DNA of 64,000 bases, taken from DATNPH01 sp036703315. Its GTDB lineage: Bacteria > Cyanobacteriota > Cyanobacteriia > Cyanobacteriales > Coleofasciculaceae. The notes below the pieces were generated by a model. The model ran no database searches and was not told the origin of the DNA. It saw only the letters and a program-made list of their open reading frames with translations. Positions 1 to 9,580 of the stretch are shown in pieces. The first letter of the stretch is position 1. Each line of letters starts with the position of its first letter. The stretch spans positions 62,001-126,000 of the forward strand of contig DATNPH010000146.1 in assembly GCA_036703315.1 (NCBI GenBank), written 5' to 3'. A program made the position numbers and the translations under genes.

Positions 1-2
1 AA

Positions 3-2405
3 TATTTAGAACCAGGTTATGACTCAATCGTGGACTTGTCCGTCCCTGTTATTGGTAATCCTCATGCTGAACGACTGCTAATTCAAGATCGGGCGATCGC
101 TTCCCCTAACATTTACACCGACCCTCTGCTGCAAGCCGCTACCCCCCTGTGCCAGCAAATCGGTCTGAAATCAATGCTGGCGATTCGCACTTCGTACCAG
201 GGAGAACCCAATGGACTTATTGGCTTGCATCAGTGTGACTCCTTACGCGACTGGACTTCGGACGAGATTGAACTACTAGAGGCTGTTGCCGATCAGGTAG
301 GAATTGCCCTCGCCCACGCTTATCTCTTGGAGCAAGAAAAGCGCCAACGGGAGCAACTAGCTCAGCAAAATCTTGCCCTAGAAAAAGCCAAACAAGTCGC
401 AGAGACAGCCAACCGAGCTAAGAGTGAGTTCCTGGCGACAATGAGCCACGAAATTCGCACCCCCATGAATGCCGTGATTGGCATGACTGGACTATTACTC
501 GACACTGAGCTGAAATCCCAACAAGCCGACTTTGTTGAAACCATTCGCAATAGTGGTGAGGCACTGCTCACCATCATTAACGACATTCTGGACTTCTCGA
601 AAATTGAGTCAGGCAAGCTGGAACTAGAGGAACAACCCTTCAGGCTGCGTACCTGCATTGAGGAATCCCTCGATCTAGTCGCGTCGAAAGCTGCGGAAAA
701 GAGCATCGAGTTAGCCTACTTAATTGATCCGAAAACTCCAAGCACGATTGTGGGAGATGTTACCCGATTACGCCAGATCTTGGTAAATCTGCTGAGTAAT
801 GCTGTCAAGTTCACCGAAGCGGGAGAAGTTACGCTTTCAGTGACCACTCAGGGAATAGGGGGTAGACTATGGGGAGTTAACGCAGATTCTTCTCAACTCA
901 CACTTACTCAAGAGCCGATTCACACTCCACACCCGTGTTACGAAATACAATTCGCTGTCAAAGATTCCGGGATCGGTATTCCTGATGACCGCTTAGATCG
1001 TTTGTTCAAACCCTTTAGCCAGGTTGATTCCTCTACCAATCGTAACTATGGAGGTACTGGGCTGGGTTTAGCGATCTGCAAGCGGTTGAGCGAAATGATG
1101 GGCGGCAGAATCTGGGTCGAAAGTGAAATGGGCAGAGGCTCTACTTTTTACTTCACTGTCGTTACTCAAGCTGTACAGAGCATCTCCAATCTTAATCTTG
1201 ATGTCAGACAACCCCAGCTAGTGGGTAAGCGAATGCTGATTGTGGACGATAACGCTACCAATCGCCGAATTTTGACCTTGCAAGGAGAGTCTTGGGGTAT
1301 GTTGACGCGGGAAGCTCAGTCTGGTTCAGAGGCTTTGGCCTTGCTACGCGGGGGAGAGCAATTTGACCTTGTAATTCTGGATATGCAAATGCCACAGATG
1401 GATGGGCTTGCCCTGGCAGCAGAAATCCGCTCTCTTTATAGCTACCAAACGTTACCCCTAGTAATGCTGACTTCTATAGGAAACCCAGAAGCCAGCAAGC
1501 AATTCGTTAAGCGTTATTTTGCTGCCTTCCTCAACAAGCCGATCAAACAGTCTCACCTCTATGAAGTCCTCAATCAAGTTTTGGTCGGACAGCCCATTAA
1601 AGTTCGACACAGTTGTTCTATCTCTTCTCAGATTGACCCTAACCTAGCTCAGCGCTTGCCGCTAAGGATTTTACTAGCTGAGGACAATGTGGTAAACCAG
1701 CAGGTAGGATTGCACCTGTTGCAACGCATGGGATATCGGGCAGATATGGCAGCCAATGGTTTGGAAGTGCTGGAAGCACTGCGTCGTCAGTCTTATGACG
1801 TGGTGTTGATGGATGTGCAGATGCCGGAAATGGACGGATTGACAGCCACAAAGCAGATCTGCCAAGAGTGGTTACCGGGAGAACGTCCTCGAATCATTGC
1901 GATGACGGCAAATGCTATGCAGGGCGATCGCGAGATGTGCCTGAAGGCAGGTATGGACGACTACATTAGTAAGCCGATCCGAGTCGAGGAACTCGCTCGT
2001 GCTTTGAGTAAGTGTCAGCTAGGGCAAGAGCCATGTTCCCCGACAGACACACTTGATGCTAAGGCTTTTCAAGCCTTACGTGAAATGGTAAACAAAGACG
2101 AAGTCTTGGCTAAGATCATTGATGACTATTTGGAAGATCTGGTCAAGTTGCTGCAAGTGATGCGCGATGCGATCGCTGTGCCTAACTTTTCAGCTATAGA
2201 TTTAGAGCGGGCAGCCCATAGCCTCAAGTCATCTAGTGCCACCCTAGGCGCGACAAGCTTGTCTCAACTTTGCCAGGAGTTAGAAATGCTCGCATCTACT
2301 AGCACTCTAGAGAGCGCGACGGCAATGGTATCGCAACTAGAAACTGAGTGTGAAAAGGTGAAAACTGCTTTACTGCAAGCGCGTCAGTACTTGAACGTGA
2401 TTTGA
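3..2405 (+). CDS. Hybrid sensor histidine kinase/response regulator (5'-truncated)
   Basis: The reading frame is already open at the first bases of the window, so the true start lies upstream. Domains in order, numbered from base 3: the end of a GAF sensor domain (residues 1-110), a Gln/Lys-rich coiled coil (110-140), HisKA with the phospho-acceptor His at about residue 149 in the motif MSHEIRTPMNAVIG, HATPase_c with NLLSNAVKFT, DSGIGIP and GGTGLGLAI boxes, two receiver domains with phospho-Asp at about 460 (VILDMQMPQMDG) and 604 (VVLMDVQMPEMDG), and a C-terminal Hpt domain with His about 739 (AHSLKSSSATLG). This is a complete His-Asp-His-type phosphorelay in one cytoplasmic chain. Its signal and target cannot be read from the sequence. 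The call is secure; only the N-terminal sensor architecture is unknown. Confidence 0.95.
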   Translation, partial: YLEPGYDSIVDLSVPVIGNPHAERLLIQDRAIASPNIYTDPLLQAATPLCQQIGLKSMLAIRTSYQGEPNGLIGLHQCDSLRDWTSDEIELLEAVADQVGIALAHAYLLEQEKRQREQLAQQNLALEKAKQVAETANRAKSEFLATMSHEIRTPMNAVIGMTGLLLDTELKSQQADFVETIRNSGEALLTIINDILDFSKIESGKLELEEQPFRLRTCIEESLDLVASKAAEKSIELAYLIDPKTPSTIVGDVTRLRQILVNLLSNAVKFTEAGEVTLSVTTQGIGGRLWGVNADSSQLTLTQEPIHTPHPCYEIQFAVKDSGIGIPDDRLDRLFKPFSQVDSSTNRNYGGTGLGLAICKRLSEMMGGRIWVESEMGRGSTFYFTVVTQAVQSISNLNLDVRQPQLVGKRMLIVDDNATNRRILTLQGESWGMLTREAQSGSEALALLRGGEQFDLVILDMQMPQMDGLALAAEIRSLYSYQTLPLVMLTSIGNPEASKQFVKRYFAAFLNKPIKQSHLYEVLNQVLVGQPIKVRHSCSISSQIDPNLAQRLPLRILLAEDNVVNQQVGLHLLQRMGYRADMAANGLEVLEALRRQSYDVVLMDVQMPEMDGLTATKQICQEWLPGERPRIIAMTANAMQGDREMCLKAGMDDYISKPIRVEELARALSKCQLGQEPCSPTDTLDAKAFQALREMVNKDEVLAKIIDDYLEDLVKLLQVMRDAIAVPNFSAIDLERAAHSLKSSSATLGATSLSQLCQELEMLASTSTLESATAMVSQLETECEKVKTALLQARQYLNVI

Positions 2406-2482
2406 CCCAGCAAAGGCGATCGCATTTTTCCTTTTACTAGATGGTTGGTGGTGAGATAAATCGCTTTATCTTTGCATGGCAA

Positions 2483-2503
2483 GGGCACGACAATGTCGTG
2501 CCC
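2483..2503. repeat. Perfect palindrome of a dispersed cyanobacterial repeat
   Basis: The arms GGGCACGACA and TGTCGTGCCC flank one base, and CCTACAGT follows. A second perfect copy lies at 41956-41976 and a degenerate one at 16251-16277. The conserved 3' extension shows that these are copies of one repeat rather than unrelated terminators. Confidence 0.8.
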
Positions 2504-2586
2504 CTACAGTTTTTATAGCTGTCGCCATAAAGGTTAGGACAGATCTAACGGCTGAAATGACCAAGTATCACTAATAAACATAAAAG

Positions 2587-2663
2587 CCCTCTGCCTTCTG
2601 CCTTCTGCCTTTTGCCCTCTGCCTTCTGCCTTCTGCCCTCTGCCTTCTGCCTTCTGCCTTTTG
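2587..2663. repeat. Heptameric short tandem repeat array (STRR type)
   Basis: Eleven consecutive 7-base units of CCTTCTG with variants CCCTCTG and CCTTTTG lie between the ends of the histidine kinase and DAHP synthase genes. Arrays of this kind are well known between genes of filamentous cyanobacteria. The rest of 2406-2696 holds only the palindrome at 2483 and no gene. Confidence 0.85.
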
Positions 2664-2696
2664 CTATATGCCATGCAATTACCTAACGAATCGGTG

Positions 2697-3770
2697 TTAC
2701 CGATGTAGGACTGCCTCTTTTTTGCTTAGTTTCTCGTAGGCAGCCAAAATAATCTTTTCTGTTTCATTCCAGCCCATACATTTGTCTGTTACGGAAACAC
2801 CATATTTTAATTCCTCGGGATTACGAGAAAATGATTGGTTGCCTTCGTACAAATTAGATTCCAGCATTAAACCCACTATGGATTTATTGCCATCTATAAT
2901 TTGTTGAATCACATTTTCAAAAACCGAAGCCTGTAATCTATGGTCTTTGTTAGAATTTCCGTGGCTACAGTCAATGACTATTCTTGGTGGTAAATTCACC
3001 TGTTTAAATTTTTCTTCTGCAAGTTTCACAGTCGCTGCATCGTAGTTAGGCTTGCTGCCTCCGCCTCGTAAAATAATATGGCTATAGGGATTTCCTGTTG
3101 TTTCAAAAATGCTTACCTGTCCCATTTGGTTAATCCCTAGAAAATGGTGCGGGTTTATAGCCGATTGCAGAGCATCTAAAGCCACTTGAATAGTGCCATC
3201 AGTACCGTTTTTAAACCCTACAGGCATCGAAAGACCACTCGCCATTTCGCGGTGGGTTTGGGATTCAGTTGTTCGGGCTCCAATTGCCGACCAAGAAATA
3301 AGTTCGCCAATATACTGAGGTACTATAGGGTCAAGAGCTTCTGTAGCAGCGGGTAATCCAAATTCAGCAATTTTTATCAGTAAACTACGGGCGATTAATA
3401 ATCCCTTTTCTATATGGAAAGAATCATCCATATCAGGATCATTAATTAATCCTTTCCATCCTATAGTTGTTCTAGGCTTTTCAAAGTAAACCCGCATAAT
3501 CAGCAGCAGTTTGTCTTTGACTCGCTCAGAAAGCTTCTTGAGTTTCCTGGCATATTCTTCAGCGGCTTGTACATCATGGATAGAACAAGGACCAACCACT
3601 ATGAATTTTCTGTCATCCTGACCTTCTATGATATTCTCTACTTCCTCCCTAAATCTCAAAACGTTTTTTTGGGTCGAATCCTTTAAAGGTAATTTGGATT
3701 TGATGTCACTGGGATTTAATAAAACTCTTGAACTGGCTATGTGAACGTCAAATAGCTCTTCTGGTGGCAT
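2697..3770 (-). CDS. aroF: 3-deoxy-7-phosphoheptulonate synthase (DAHP synthase, class I)
   Basis: This enzyme condenses phosphoenolpyruvate with erythrose 4-phosphate, the first step of the shikimate pathway to aromatic amino acids. The 357-residue length is typical of the AroF/AroG/AroH family. Visible signatures are VVGPCSIHD near residue 60, MRVYFEKPRTTIGWKG near 93, the ILRGGGSKPNYDA segment and CSHGNSNKDH near 268, which carry the substrate phosphate and metal ligands. It is transcribed away from the alpha/beta hydrolase on the other strand. The N-terminal extension typical of the feedback-regulated family is present, but the effector amino acid cannot be assigned. The alternative paralogue names aroG or aroH are possible. 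Confidence 0.93.
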   Translation of the reverse strand: MPPEELFDVHIASSRVLLNPSDIKSKLPLKDSTQKNVLRFREEVENIIEGQDDRKFIVVGPCSIHDVQAAEEYARKLKKLSERVKDKLLLIMRVYFEKPRTTIGWKGLINDPDMDDSFHIEKGLLIARSLLIKIAEFGLPAATEALDPIVPQYIGELISWSAIGARTTESQTHREMASGLSMPVGFKNGTDGTIQVALDALQSAINPHHFLGINQMGQVSIFETTGNPYSHIILRGGGSKPNYDAATVKLAEEKFKQVNLPPRIVIDCSHGNSNKDHRLQASVFENVIQQIIDGNKSIVGLMLESNLYEGNQSFSRNPEELKYGVSVTDKCMGWNETEKIILAAYEKLSKKEAVLHR

Positions 3771-3934
3771 GGATTAGTTTCCTGATTTGTCCGACAGGTA
3801 CTCAAGGTTGGTTATTACGAGTTCTTGCAAAAGTCAATTTTGGCTACACAAGTGAAGTACTTGTGCCATTTGTGCAAGAATTCTCCAGGATTAATATTAC
3901 CCTAGAATTGTGTGCGATAACCCTTCTCAACTAT

Positions 3935-4834
3935 ATGTTTGACTACTCCACGACAACAGCATCAATCATTGAACAAGCTAAAATCCGTGAGGATACTCTA
4001 CCTGTCCGGAACGAAAAATGCCGCTCAAAATTCTTTTTCCACTCCCACCCCACCCCAAAAGTTTGCCTTTTCTTCCACGGATTTACCGCTGGTTCCTACC
4101 AATTTGAACCACTGGGAGAAGCCTTTTTCCAGGCAGGCTACAATGTTCTGATTCCGCTGATGCCCGGTCATGGAGTGGCAGGAGATTGGGATGGCGATAA
4201 TCCTCCTCCCCTGCCAGAAGACGCTCAAGTCTATCAACAGTTTGGGATTGAGTGGTTACAACAAGCTAAACCTCTAGGGGAACAACTGGTAATCGGAGGA
4301 TACTCTAGTGGCGCTACCTTAGCCGCTTGGTTAGCTCTGGAACATTCCCAAGACATTTCTCAAACCCTAGTATTTGCTCCCTATCTCAGCGGTAATAACA
4401 TACTAGTAGATTGGCTTGTACATATTCTCCCTGTTTACTACGAGTGGCTCAATAAAGACAATCCAGGAAATTTTGGTTACGAGGGCTTTCGTATTCCTGC
4501 CCTGCGGATCTTCTTAGATATGGGAGAGGAGATTCTCAACCGAGCAAAAAATACTCCTGCCGCCCCCATGTTGATTGTTTCCAGCGAAAGCGACCAAGCC
4601 ACAAACCGTCACGAGCATCGCGAGTTGTTTGAAGCTGTACTTAAATATCAGCCGAAATCCTGGTATCACTGCTTTGAAAAAGAGCTACATATTCCCCACA
4701 CAATGATGACCCAAGCTGAAGGAAACAAGCACCTTCCTCTGCTCATCAACCTGACTAAAGCTTATGTGGAAAGCGAGCTAACCTGGGCTGAGGTAGAGAA
4801 ATTCGGTTATCCGGCGATCGCACAAGGCAATTAG
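3935..4834 (+). CDS. Alpha/beta hydrolase (esterase/lipase-like)
   Basis: This is a soluble alpha/beta-hydrolase of about 299 residues. It has an oxyanion-loop motif FHGFTAG near residue 48 and a nucleophile elbow GYSSGAT (G-x-S-x-G). A late Asp (SSESDQA) and a His near the C-terminus (ELHIPHT) are candidates for the rest of the triad. The frame is open from 3728, but the upstream 69 codons overlap the divergent aroF start and do not look like a signal peptide, so the ATG at 3935 is chosen; no clear ribosome site decides it. The protein resembles monoacylglycerol-lipase/carboxylesterase types, but the substrate is unknown. It ends three bases before the end of the convergent YihY gene. Confidence 0.8.
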   Translation: MFDYSTTTASIIEQAKIREDTLPVRNEKCRSKFFFHSHPTPKVCLFFHGFTAGSYQFEPLGEAFFQAGYNVLIPLMPGHGVAGDWDGDNPPPLPEDAQVYQQFGIEWLQQAKPLGEQLVIGGYSSGATLAAWLALEHSQDISQTLVFAPYLSGNNILVDWLVHILPVYYEWLNKDNPGNFGYEGFRIPALRIFLDMGEEILNRAKNTPAAPMLIVSSESDQATNRHEHRELFEAVLKYQPKSWYHCFEKELHIPHTMMTQAEGNKHLPLLINLTKAYVESELTWAEVEKFGYPAIAQGN

Positions 4835-4837
4835 CTA

Positions 4838-5767
4838 TCACCCTGCCTCACCTTTTCCACAGCTTGCTCCCTCTGATTCCCCATTCTGAGTGACACGCAT
4901 AGCATAATCAGCCGGAACAATTTCTTTGCTGTAGTTTCTGACATAAACTTGGGTAAACTCTGCGCCTAGAAATAGAATCTGAGCTGAATAAAAAACCCAA
5001 GTTAGGATAATCACTAGAGAACCAGCTGCACCATAGGCAGAGGCGAAGCTCGTATGACCCAAATAGAACCCCAAGAGCGACTTGCCGATATCAAATAGCA
5101 CAGCGGTAATCGCTGCGCCTATCCAGACATCCTTCCAGGCAATTTTGGCATCAGGCAAAATTTTAAACACCATCGCAAACAGCAGTGTGACAATGCCAAA
5201 AGAGATGAAAAAATTGAGAACTTGCCACATGTAGGTAAAACCCGGTACCAAGTCCCTCAAATAATTGCCGAGAATCGTAAGCATTGTGCTGATAACCAGG
5301 GACACCAGCAGTAAAAATGCAATTACCAGCACCATTGAGAATGATAAAAGGCGTTTGCGAAAGAAGTGCTTGATGCCGTTTCCTGGCTTCGGCTGCACCT
5401 CCCAAATTCTGTTGAGTGAGTTTTGGAGTTGACCAAATACTACGGTTGCGCCGGAAAGCAGGAAGCCGATATTGATAAGGGTAGGTATAGGACCTTGGCT
5501 TGGGTCGAGCTTACTGGCATTTTCAATAGCTGTCTGGATAAACTGGGCACCATCCTTGCCAATCACGCCCTGAATTTGCATCACAAGCTCACCTTTGGCT
5601 GCCTGTTCTCCAAATATGGAACCTGCGATCGCAATCACAATAATCAACAGTGGTGCCAGAGAGAATATCGTGTAATAGGCTAATGCGGCTGCCATCGACG
5701 AAGCTTGATCTCGCCTCCACTGAGAAAACGTTACATTCAATAGCCTCCAAATCATTCCAATGTTCAT
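4838..5767 (-). CDS. YihY/BrkB family inner-membrane protein
   Basis: The protein has about 309 residues and six predicted membrane segments. It shows the family hallmark near the N-terminus (AAALAYYTIFSLAPLLII) and the glycine-rich C-terminal helix (SAYGAAGSLVIILTWVFYSAQILFLGAEFTQVY). The YihY/BrkB (formerly tRNA-processing ribonuclease BN) family is an integral membrane family of uncertain role; the old RNase BN name was a misassignment. An AGGAG ribosome site lies nine bases before the ATG at 5767, which favours it over the TTG one codon upstream. It converges with the hydrolase gene. Confidence 0.88.
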   Translation of the reverse strand: MNIGMIWRLLNVTFSQWRRDQASSMAAALAYYTIFSLAPLLIIVIAIAGSIFGEQAAKGELVMQIQGVIGKDGAQFIQTAIENASKLDPSQGPIPTLINIGFLLSGATVVFGQLQNSLNRIWEVQPKPGNGIKHFFRKRLLSFSMVLVIAFLLLVSLVISTMLTILGNYLRDLVPGFTYMWQVLNFFISFGIVTLLFAMVFKILPDAKIAWKDVWIGAAITAVLFDIGKSLLGFYLGHTSFASAYGAAGSLVIILTWVFYSAQILFLGAEFTQVYVRNYSKEIVPADYAMRVTQNGESEGASCGKGEAG

Positions 5768-5971
5768 CAACCCAGGCTCCTGAGTTTACAGTTGACTAAC
5801 CCAACGCCATTTTTTCGCAATTAGAAGCTTTCACACCAGCCCCACAAGAGGTACTTTGCCCCTTAGCGTCTTTATGTACCAATCTCAGCAATGAGTGATA
5901 ATAAGGTTCTCTCCAACTTAGACAGGTTACTGTGCTCAGGCTTTTGAGTAGATGTGCGATCGGTTCCAGGG

Positions 5972-6751
5972 ATGAGTAACAGCAAAATGATCCGCGAAAA
6001 CCAACTCAAACAAAAACTCCAGCGAGGCGAGGTCGCACTCGGTCTATTTACCAACTGCGCCTATCCCGCATTTATTGAAATCTGCGGACACGCAGGATTT
6101 GACTTCGCCATTATCGATTTAGAACATGGTCCCCTTCACACCCTGGTTGCCGAAGACCTCTGCCGCGCCGCTGACTGCGTAGGAATCTCACCCATCGTGC
6201 GGGTAGGCAAAAACGACCCCCTGCAAATCCAACGCGCCCTCGACATTGGGAGTGCAGGTGTCCAAGTGCCACAAATTGAAACTCAAGCAGACGCCGAAAC
6301 CTGTGTCAGGGGTGCCAAGTACAGTCCCTTAGGTTCACGGGGTCTTTCCTTCTACACTCGCGCTGGCATTTATACAGCAGCAGGGGCACAAATTACAGAC
6401 CAACTCAACGAGCAATCTTTAGTTGTGATTCACGTCGAGGGCATACGCGGCGTAGAGAACCTCGAAGAGATTGTCAGTGTCCCTCACATTGATGTGATTT
6501 TTCTCGGTCCATATGACCTATCGCAGTCACTAGGCATTCCTGGTCAAGTGCGCGACCCGCGTGTCATCGACCTTATGCATAAATGTATCAACACCATCCG
6601 CAAGGCTGGCAAAACGGTTGGCACTTTTGCCGACAATCCAGAAACTGCCAAGCAGTGGATTGACGCCGGGATTGGGTACATTGCCCTTGGCGTAGATGTT
6701 GGCATCTTCCTGCGAGCTTGTCAGGGATTGGTGCAAGCCGTGCGGACTTGA
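5972..6751 (+). CDS. HpcH/HpaI aldolase/citrate lyase family protein
   Basis: This is a class II pyruvate-type aldolase of about 259 residues, normal length for the HpcH/HpaI family, which cleaves or forms 4-hydroxy-2-oxo acids with a divalent metal. Visible motifs are IIDLEHGP near residue 35, the VGKNDPLQIQRALDIGSAGVQVPQ strand-loop, the metal-binding Glu in VIHVEGIRGV and Asp in FLGPYDLSQSLG. The ATG at 5972 is preferred over the GTG at 5954 by length. No pathway neighbours are present, so the physiological substrate cannot be assigned. Confidence 0.88.
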   Translation: MSNSKMIRENQLKQKLQRGEVALGLFTNCAYPAFIEICGHAGFDFAIIDLEHGPLHTLVAEDLCRAADCVGISPIVRVGKNDPLQIQRALDIGSAGVQVPQIETQADAETCVRGAKYSPLGSRGLSFYTRAGIYTAAGAQITDQLNEQSLVVIHVEGIRGVENLEEIVSVPHIDVIFLGPYDLSQSLGIPGQVRDPRVIDLMHKCINTIRKAGKTVGTFADNPETAKQWIDAGIGYIALGVDVGIFLRACQGLVQAVRT

Positions 6752-6957
6752 AGCTCCTCCTGTTCTAGGTTTAGGGCGTTGATACGGGATCAACACTGAA
6801 CCTAGTTCTAGGTAATTAAAGGGATAAAAATATATCACAAAATGGTAAATTTTGTAGTCTAATTAGCAACGGTTTAAACTCCTCGCTCTATACTAAATGT
6901 ATACACCTTCCTAAGCAAAAACTGGGAAGAAGATCCAGGTAAAAGGGTGAAAAAACA

Positions 6958-7626
6958 ATGCAAACCGTATCAGGATCAACAGAATTAGAGTATGCCTTTA
7001 TGTTTACCTTTAGAAAGGTAAACTCTATAAAGCTAGAGGGAATTAAACCATTCTTTACCAATCTTCCTGTTGACCCTTATATCAAAGGGAAGTATCGTTT
7101 TAGACGATTATCTCGTTTCATCGTTTCTGGAGATGAGTTATCCAAGCTACCTCATGGTTACCTCTACCAAAGTAAAAACTACAATCCAGTAGTTGGGGGA
7201 ATCAGGAGAGAGTTTGCTGAAATAGATGATGAACTCATAAAGCTTGATAATTTTAAACATCTCATCTTGGCATTTAGTGATTCTTGTAAACTTCACCCAG
7301 AAGCTGAAATCGGAGTTCATCAAATTAGAACTACCTGTTCTTCGAATAATTATGGAAATCCAGCGCCTGAAGGTATTCATAGAGATGGTACTGATTTCAT
7401 AGGCATCTTCTCGGTTGATAGAGACAATATTGAAGGTGGAGAAACACATCTCTATACAGCCAGGAAAGAAAAGCCTGTCTTTAGCAAAGTCCTGAATTCT
7501 GGTGAATTACTATTAGTGAATGACCATGAATTTTTGCACTTTACCACTCCCATTAAACCAACATCAGACCGAGAAGGTACAAGAGATGTGTTTGTTTTGA
7601 CTTCCCCAAGTTTAATTTCTGACTAA
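6958..7626 (+). CDS. 2OG-Fe(II) dioxygenase family protein (amino-acid hydroxylase-like)
   Basis: This protein of 222 residues fits the family of 2-oxoglutarate-dependent dioxygenases that includes bacterial isoleucine 4-hydroxylase (Pfam 2OG-Fe_Oxy_2). The facial triad can be read: HRDG gives the His and Asp (GIHRDGTDFIG), and the distal His is in HEFLHFTTPI. An Arg for 2-oxoglutarate binding is available in the C-terminal REGTRDVF segment. Family members hydroxylate free amino acids, but the substrate here is unknown. The gene stands alone, in DNA more AT-rich than its neighbours, which might mean recent acquisition. Confidence 0.82.
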   Translation: MQTVSGSTELEYAFMFTFRKVNSIKLEGIKPFFTNLPVDPYIKGKYRFRRLSRFIVSGDELSKLPHGYLYQSKNYNPVVGGIRREFAEIDDELIKLDNFKHLILAFSDSCKLHPEAEIGVHQIRTTCSSNNYGNPAPEGIHRDGTDFIGIFSVDRDNIEGGETHLYTARKEKPVFSKVLNSGELLLVNDHEFLHFTTPIKPTSDREGTRDVFVLTSPSLISD

Positions 7627-7799
7627 AAGCCGAGAGAACTAAGCCCGCTAGTAGACGCGCAACTATAACCCACCTTCAGCGCTGGCGGAAGACGACTAAA
7701 GGCTACTTCAGTGCAATTGATGGTGAGTTCGGTTGGCTACAAAGGTAGCGGTGATCGCATTCCAAAAATGCTCAGGTTTGGTTGCAGATGGAATTATTG

Positions 7800-7833
7800 G
7801 CGATAAGCGTGGGGCTATAGCTTCGCTTATCGC
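7800..7833. repeat. Inverted repeat near the mazG 3' end
   Basis: The ten-base arms GCGATAAGCG and CGCTTATCGC are separated by 14 bases, between the dioxygenase gene and mazG. It could act as a hairpin for either convergent transcript, but there is no T-tract. The rest of 7627-7879 shows no gene. Confidence 0.5.
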
Positions 7834-7879
7834 ACTTGGTACGCCTTGAGCAAAGTCTCTAATTACGGGGTGATGGTGA

Positions 7880-8722
7880 TTAACGTTCCTTTGCCAGTCG
7901 AGCTTTAGCTTGCTGCCAGAGACTTTCCAGTTCATCTAGAGTGTAATCACCAAGGGGGCGATCGGCGATCGCCTCCATTCTTGCTAATCGTTGGATAAAC
8001 CGCTGGTTAGTTCCTTGTAAAGCATCTGGGGGGTCAAGATCGTACCAACGCGCAATATTGATCAGGGTAAATAGTAAGTCTCCTAGTTCCCCCTGTTGCT
8101 CAGCTTTGTCTTTCTCCGCAAGTGCTTCTTGGAATTCGGTCAATTCTTCGTTAAACTTCGCCCAAACACCGTCAACATCCTCCCACTCGAAGCCAGCCGC
8201 CGCAGCTTTTTGAGAAATCTTCATTCCTGCCGTTAAGGGGGGTAGAGTGCGAGCATAGCGGCTGAGTTGGCGACTAAGCAACTGCGTTTGGGCAGCTGTT
8301 TCTCCTTTTTCAGCCGCTTTGATTTGCTCCCAATTCTTATGAACTTCCTCGGCATCTTGAACTTTAACATCGCCAAACACATGAGGATGCCGACGGATCA
8401 GCTTTTGGGTGATACCTTGAGCGACTTCTGTAAGGGTGAACTGATTTTCCTCACTGGCAATCTGTGCTTGGAGTACTACCTGCAATAGTAAGTCTCCTAG
8501 TTCTTCCGCGATCGCATTTTGATCACCACGACGAATCGCATCCACTACCTCATAAGCTTCCTCAATTACGTAAGGAGTCAGCGTTTGGGGCGTCTGAGCC
8601 AAATCCCAAGGACAACCTCCAGAAGGCGATCGCAACTGGGCAACTACATCAATCAGCTGTTGCAGTGCTTCTAATGCAGAAGCTGGAGCTACTAGCTGGG
8701 TTTGCTCCTGATAACTGGACAT
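7880..8722 (-). CDS. mazG: Nucleoside triphosphate pyrophosphohydrolase MazG
   Basis: MazG hydrolyses canonical and damaged NTPs to NMP and pyrophosphate. The roughly 280-residue protein carries the two tandem MazG domains of the long form. The first has the CPWD motif followed by EEAYEVVDAI and EELGDLLLQVV metal-binding EExxE/ExxD helices near residues 35-80. The second has EELTEFQEAL and GELGDLLFTLINIARW. The ATG at 8722 is chosen over the GTG at 8770 because family members start shortly before the conserved ALxxLxxVVAxLRSP helix. Confidence 0.92.
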   Translation of the reverse strand: MSSYQEQTQLVAPASALEALQQLIDVVAQLRSPSGGCPWDLAQTPQTLTPYVIEEAYEVVDAIRRGDQNAIAEELGDLLLQVVLQAQIASEENQFTLTEVAQGITQKLIRRHPHVFGDVKVQDAEEVHKNWEQIKAAEKGETAAQTQLLSRQLSRYARTLPPLTAGMKISQKAAAAGFEWEDVDGVWAKFNEELTEFQEALAEKDKAEQQGELGDLLFTLINIARWYDLDPPDALQGTNQRFIQRLARMEAIADRPLGDYTLDELESLWQQAKARLAKER

Positions 8723-8906
8723 GAAGGAAAACTCACGCAACCATTCAATTATTCTTAACGAGAATTTCACTCCTTGTAAATCCTACTCATGACTTTAGTC
8801 ATAAGTCAGTTTGGGATATTCGATACATGTTATTAACGGCTAAACTTCCTATGATCAAGTTGTTGCACAGGAAGTGCTTCCGACCTAGGAATTCACAGGA
8901 GTGTTC

Positions 8907-9431
8907 ATGAAGTTTAAATCCGTTCCCCTGCTTGCTGTGACTATTGCTGTTACTGCGATGATTTCAGCAGGCTGTCAAGCGCCAAACCCCCCAGCTCAGG
9001 AGACTCCTGTGTCATCGGCTCCAGCTCAAAATACTGAGAAGCCCAATACTCCTACCTCTTCAGGTCGTGGTTCAAAGGGTTCTATGCAGGGTGCTGGTTT
9101 ACCGCCTGGTTTGAAACTGACAGACGAGCAAAAAACTCAACTCAAGGGAATTCAAGAGAATTATCGCTCCAAGATGGAGACAATTCTCAGCAACGAGCAA
9201 AAGAATCAGTTAAAAGCGGCGCGGGAACAAAACAAAGATCCACGGGCGGTAATGCAATCCTTGAATCTTACAAACGACCAGATGCAGCAGCTCAAAGACC
9301 TGAGACAGTCCCAGCGCCAACAAATAGACAAAGTCCTGACGGATGAACAAAAACAAGAATTACAAAAGATGCAGCAGAATTGGCAACCTAGACCAGGATC
9401 TCAAGATAGCTCAGCATCTCAAGGTCAATAA
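8907..9431 (+). CDS. Spy/CpxP-like LTxxQ-repeat lipoprotein
   Basis: This is a 174-residue exported protein. Its signal peptide ends in a lipobox (ISAGC), so it is probably lipid-anchored. After a Pro/Ser/Gln-rich linker it has three LTxEQ-type motifs (LTDEQKTQL, LTNDQMQQL, LTDEQKQEL) in an all-helical Gln/Lys-rich domain like Spy/CpxP periplasmic chaperones or metal-stress sensors. An AGGAG site at 8897-8901 sits five bases before the ATG at 8907, deciding that start. It lies about 150 bases upstream of a MacA-like gene on the same strand, suggesting an envelope-stress unit with the efflux pump. The chaperone role is inferred. Confidence 0.75.
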   Translation: MKFKSVPLLAVTIAVTAMISAGCQAPNPPAQETPVSSAPAQNTEKPNTPTSSGRGSKGSMQGAGLPPGLKLTDEQKTQLKGIQENYRSKMETILSNEQKNQLKAAREQNKDPRAVMQSLNLTNDQMQQLKDLRQSQRQQIDKVLTDEQKQELQKMQQNWQPRPGSQDSSASQGQ

Positions 9432-9580
9432 TCTCTCCGTATTAGCGGATTGAGCGCCAATTGTCTTGAAAAATAAAACAATACGAATTGCAGCATTTTT
9501 AAATTGCGGGCTACCAAACTCATACTTGCCAGCGTTATCGAGTAGATTCAGTAGCCCTTTTTTCTATAGGAGAAAGGGAA

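Noticed and set aside
3728..3934. N-terminal extension of the alpha/beta hydrolase
   Set aside because: It overlaps the divergent aroF start, is not needed for the fold and contains no credible signal peptide.
7708..7935. Short minus-strand frame after mazG
   Set aside because: It overlaps the mazG end in another frame and contains an inverted repeat. No start signal or family resemblance is visible.
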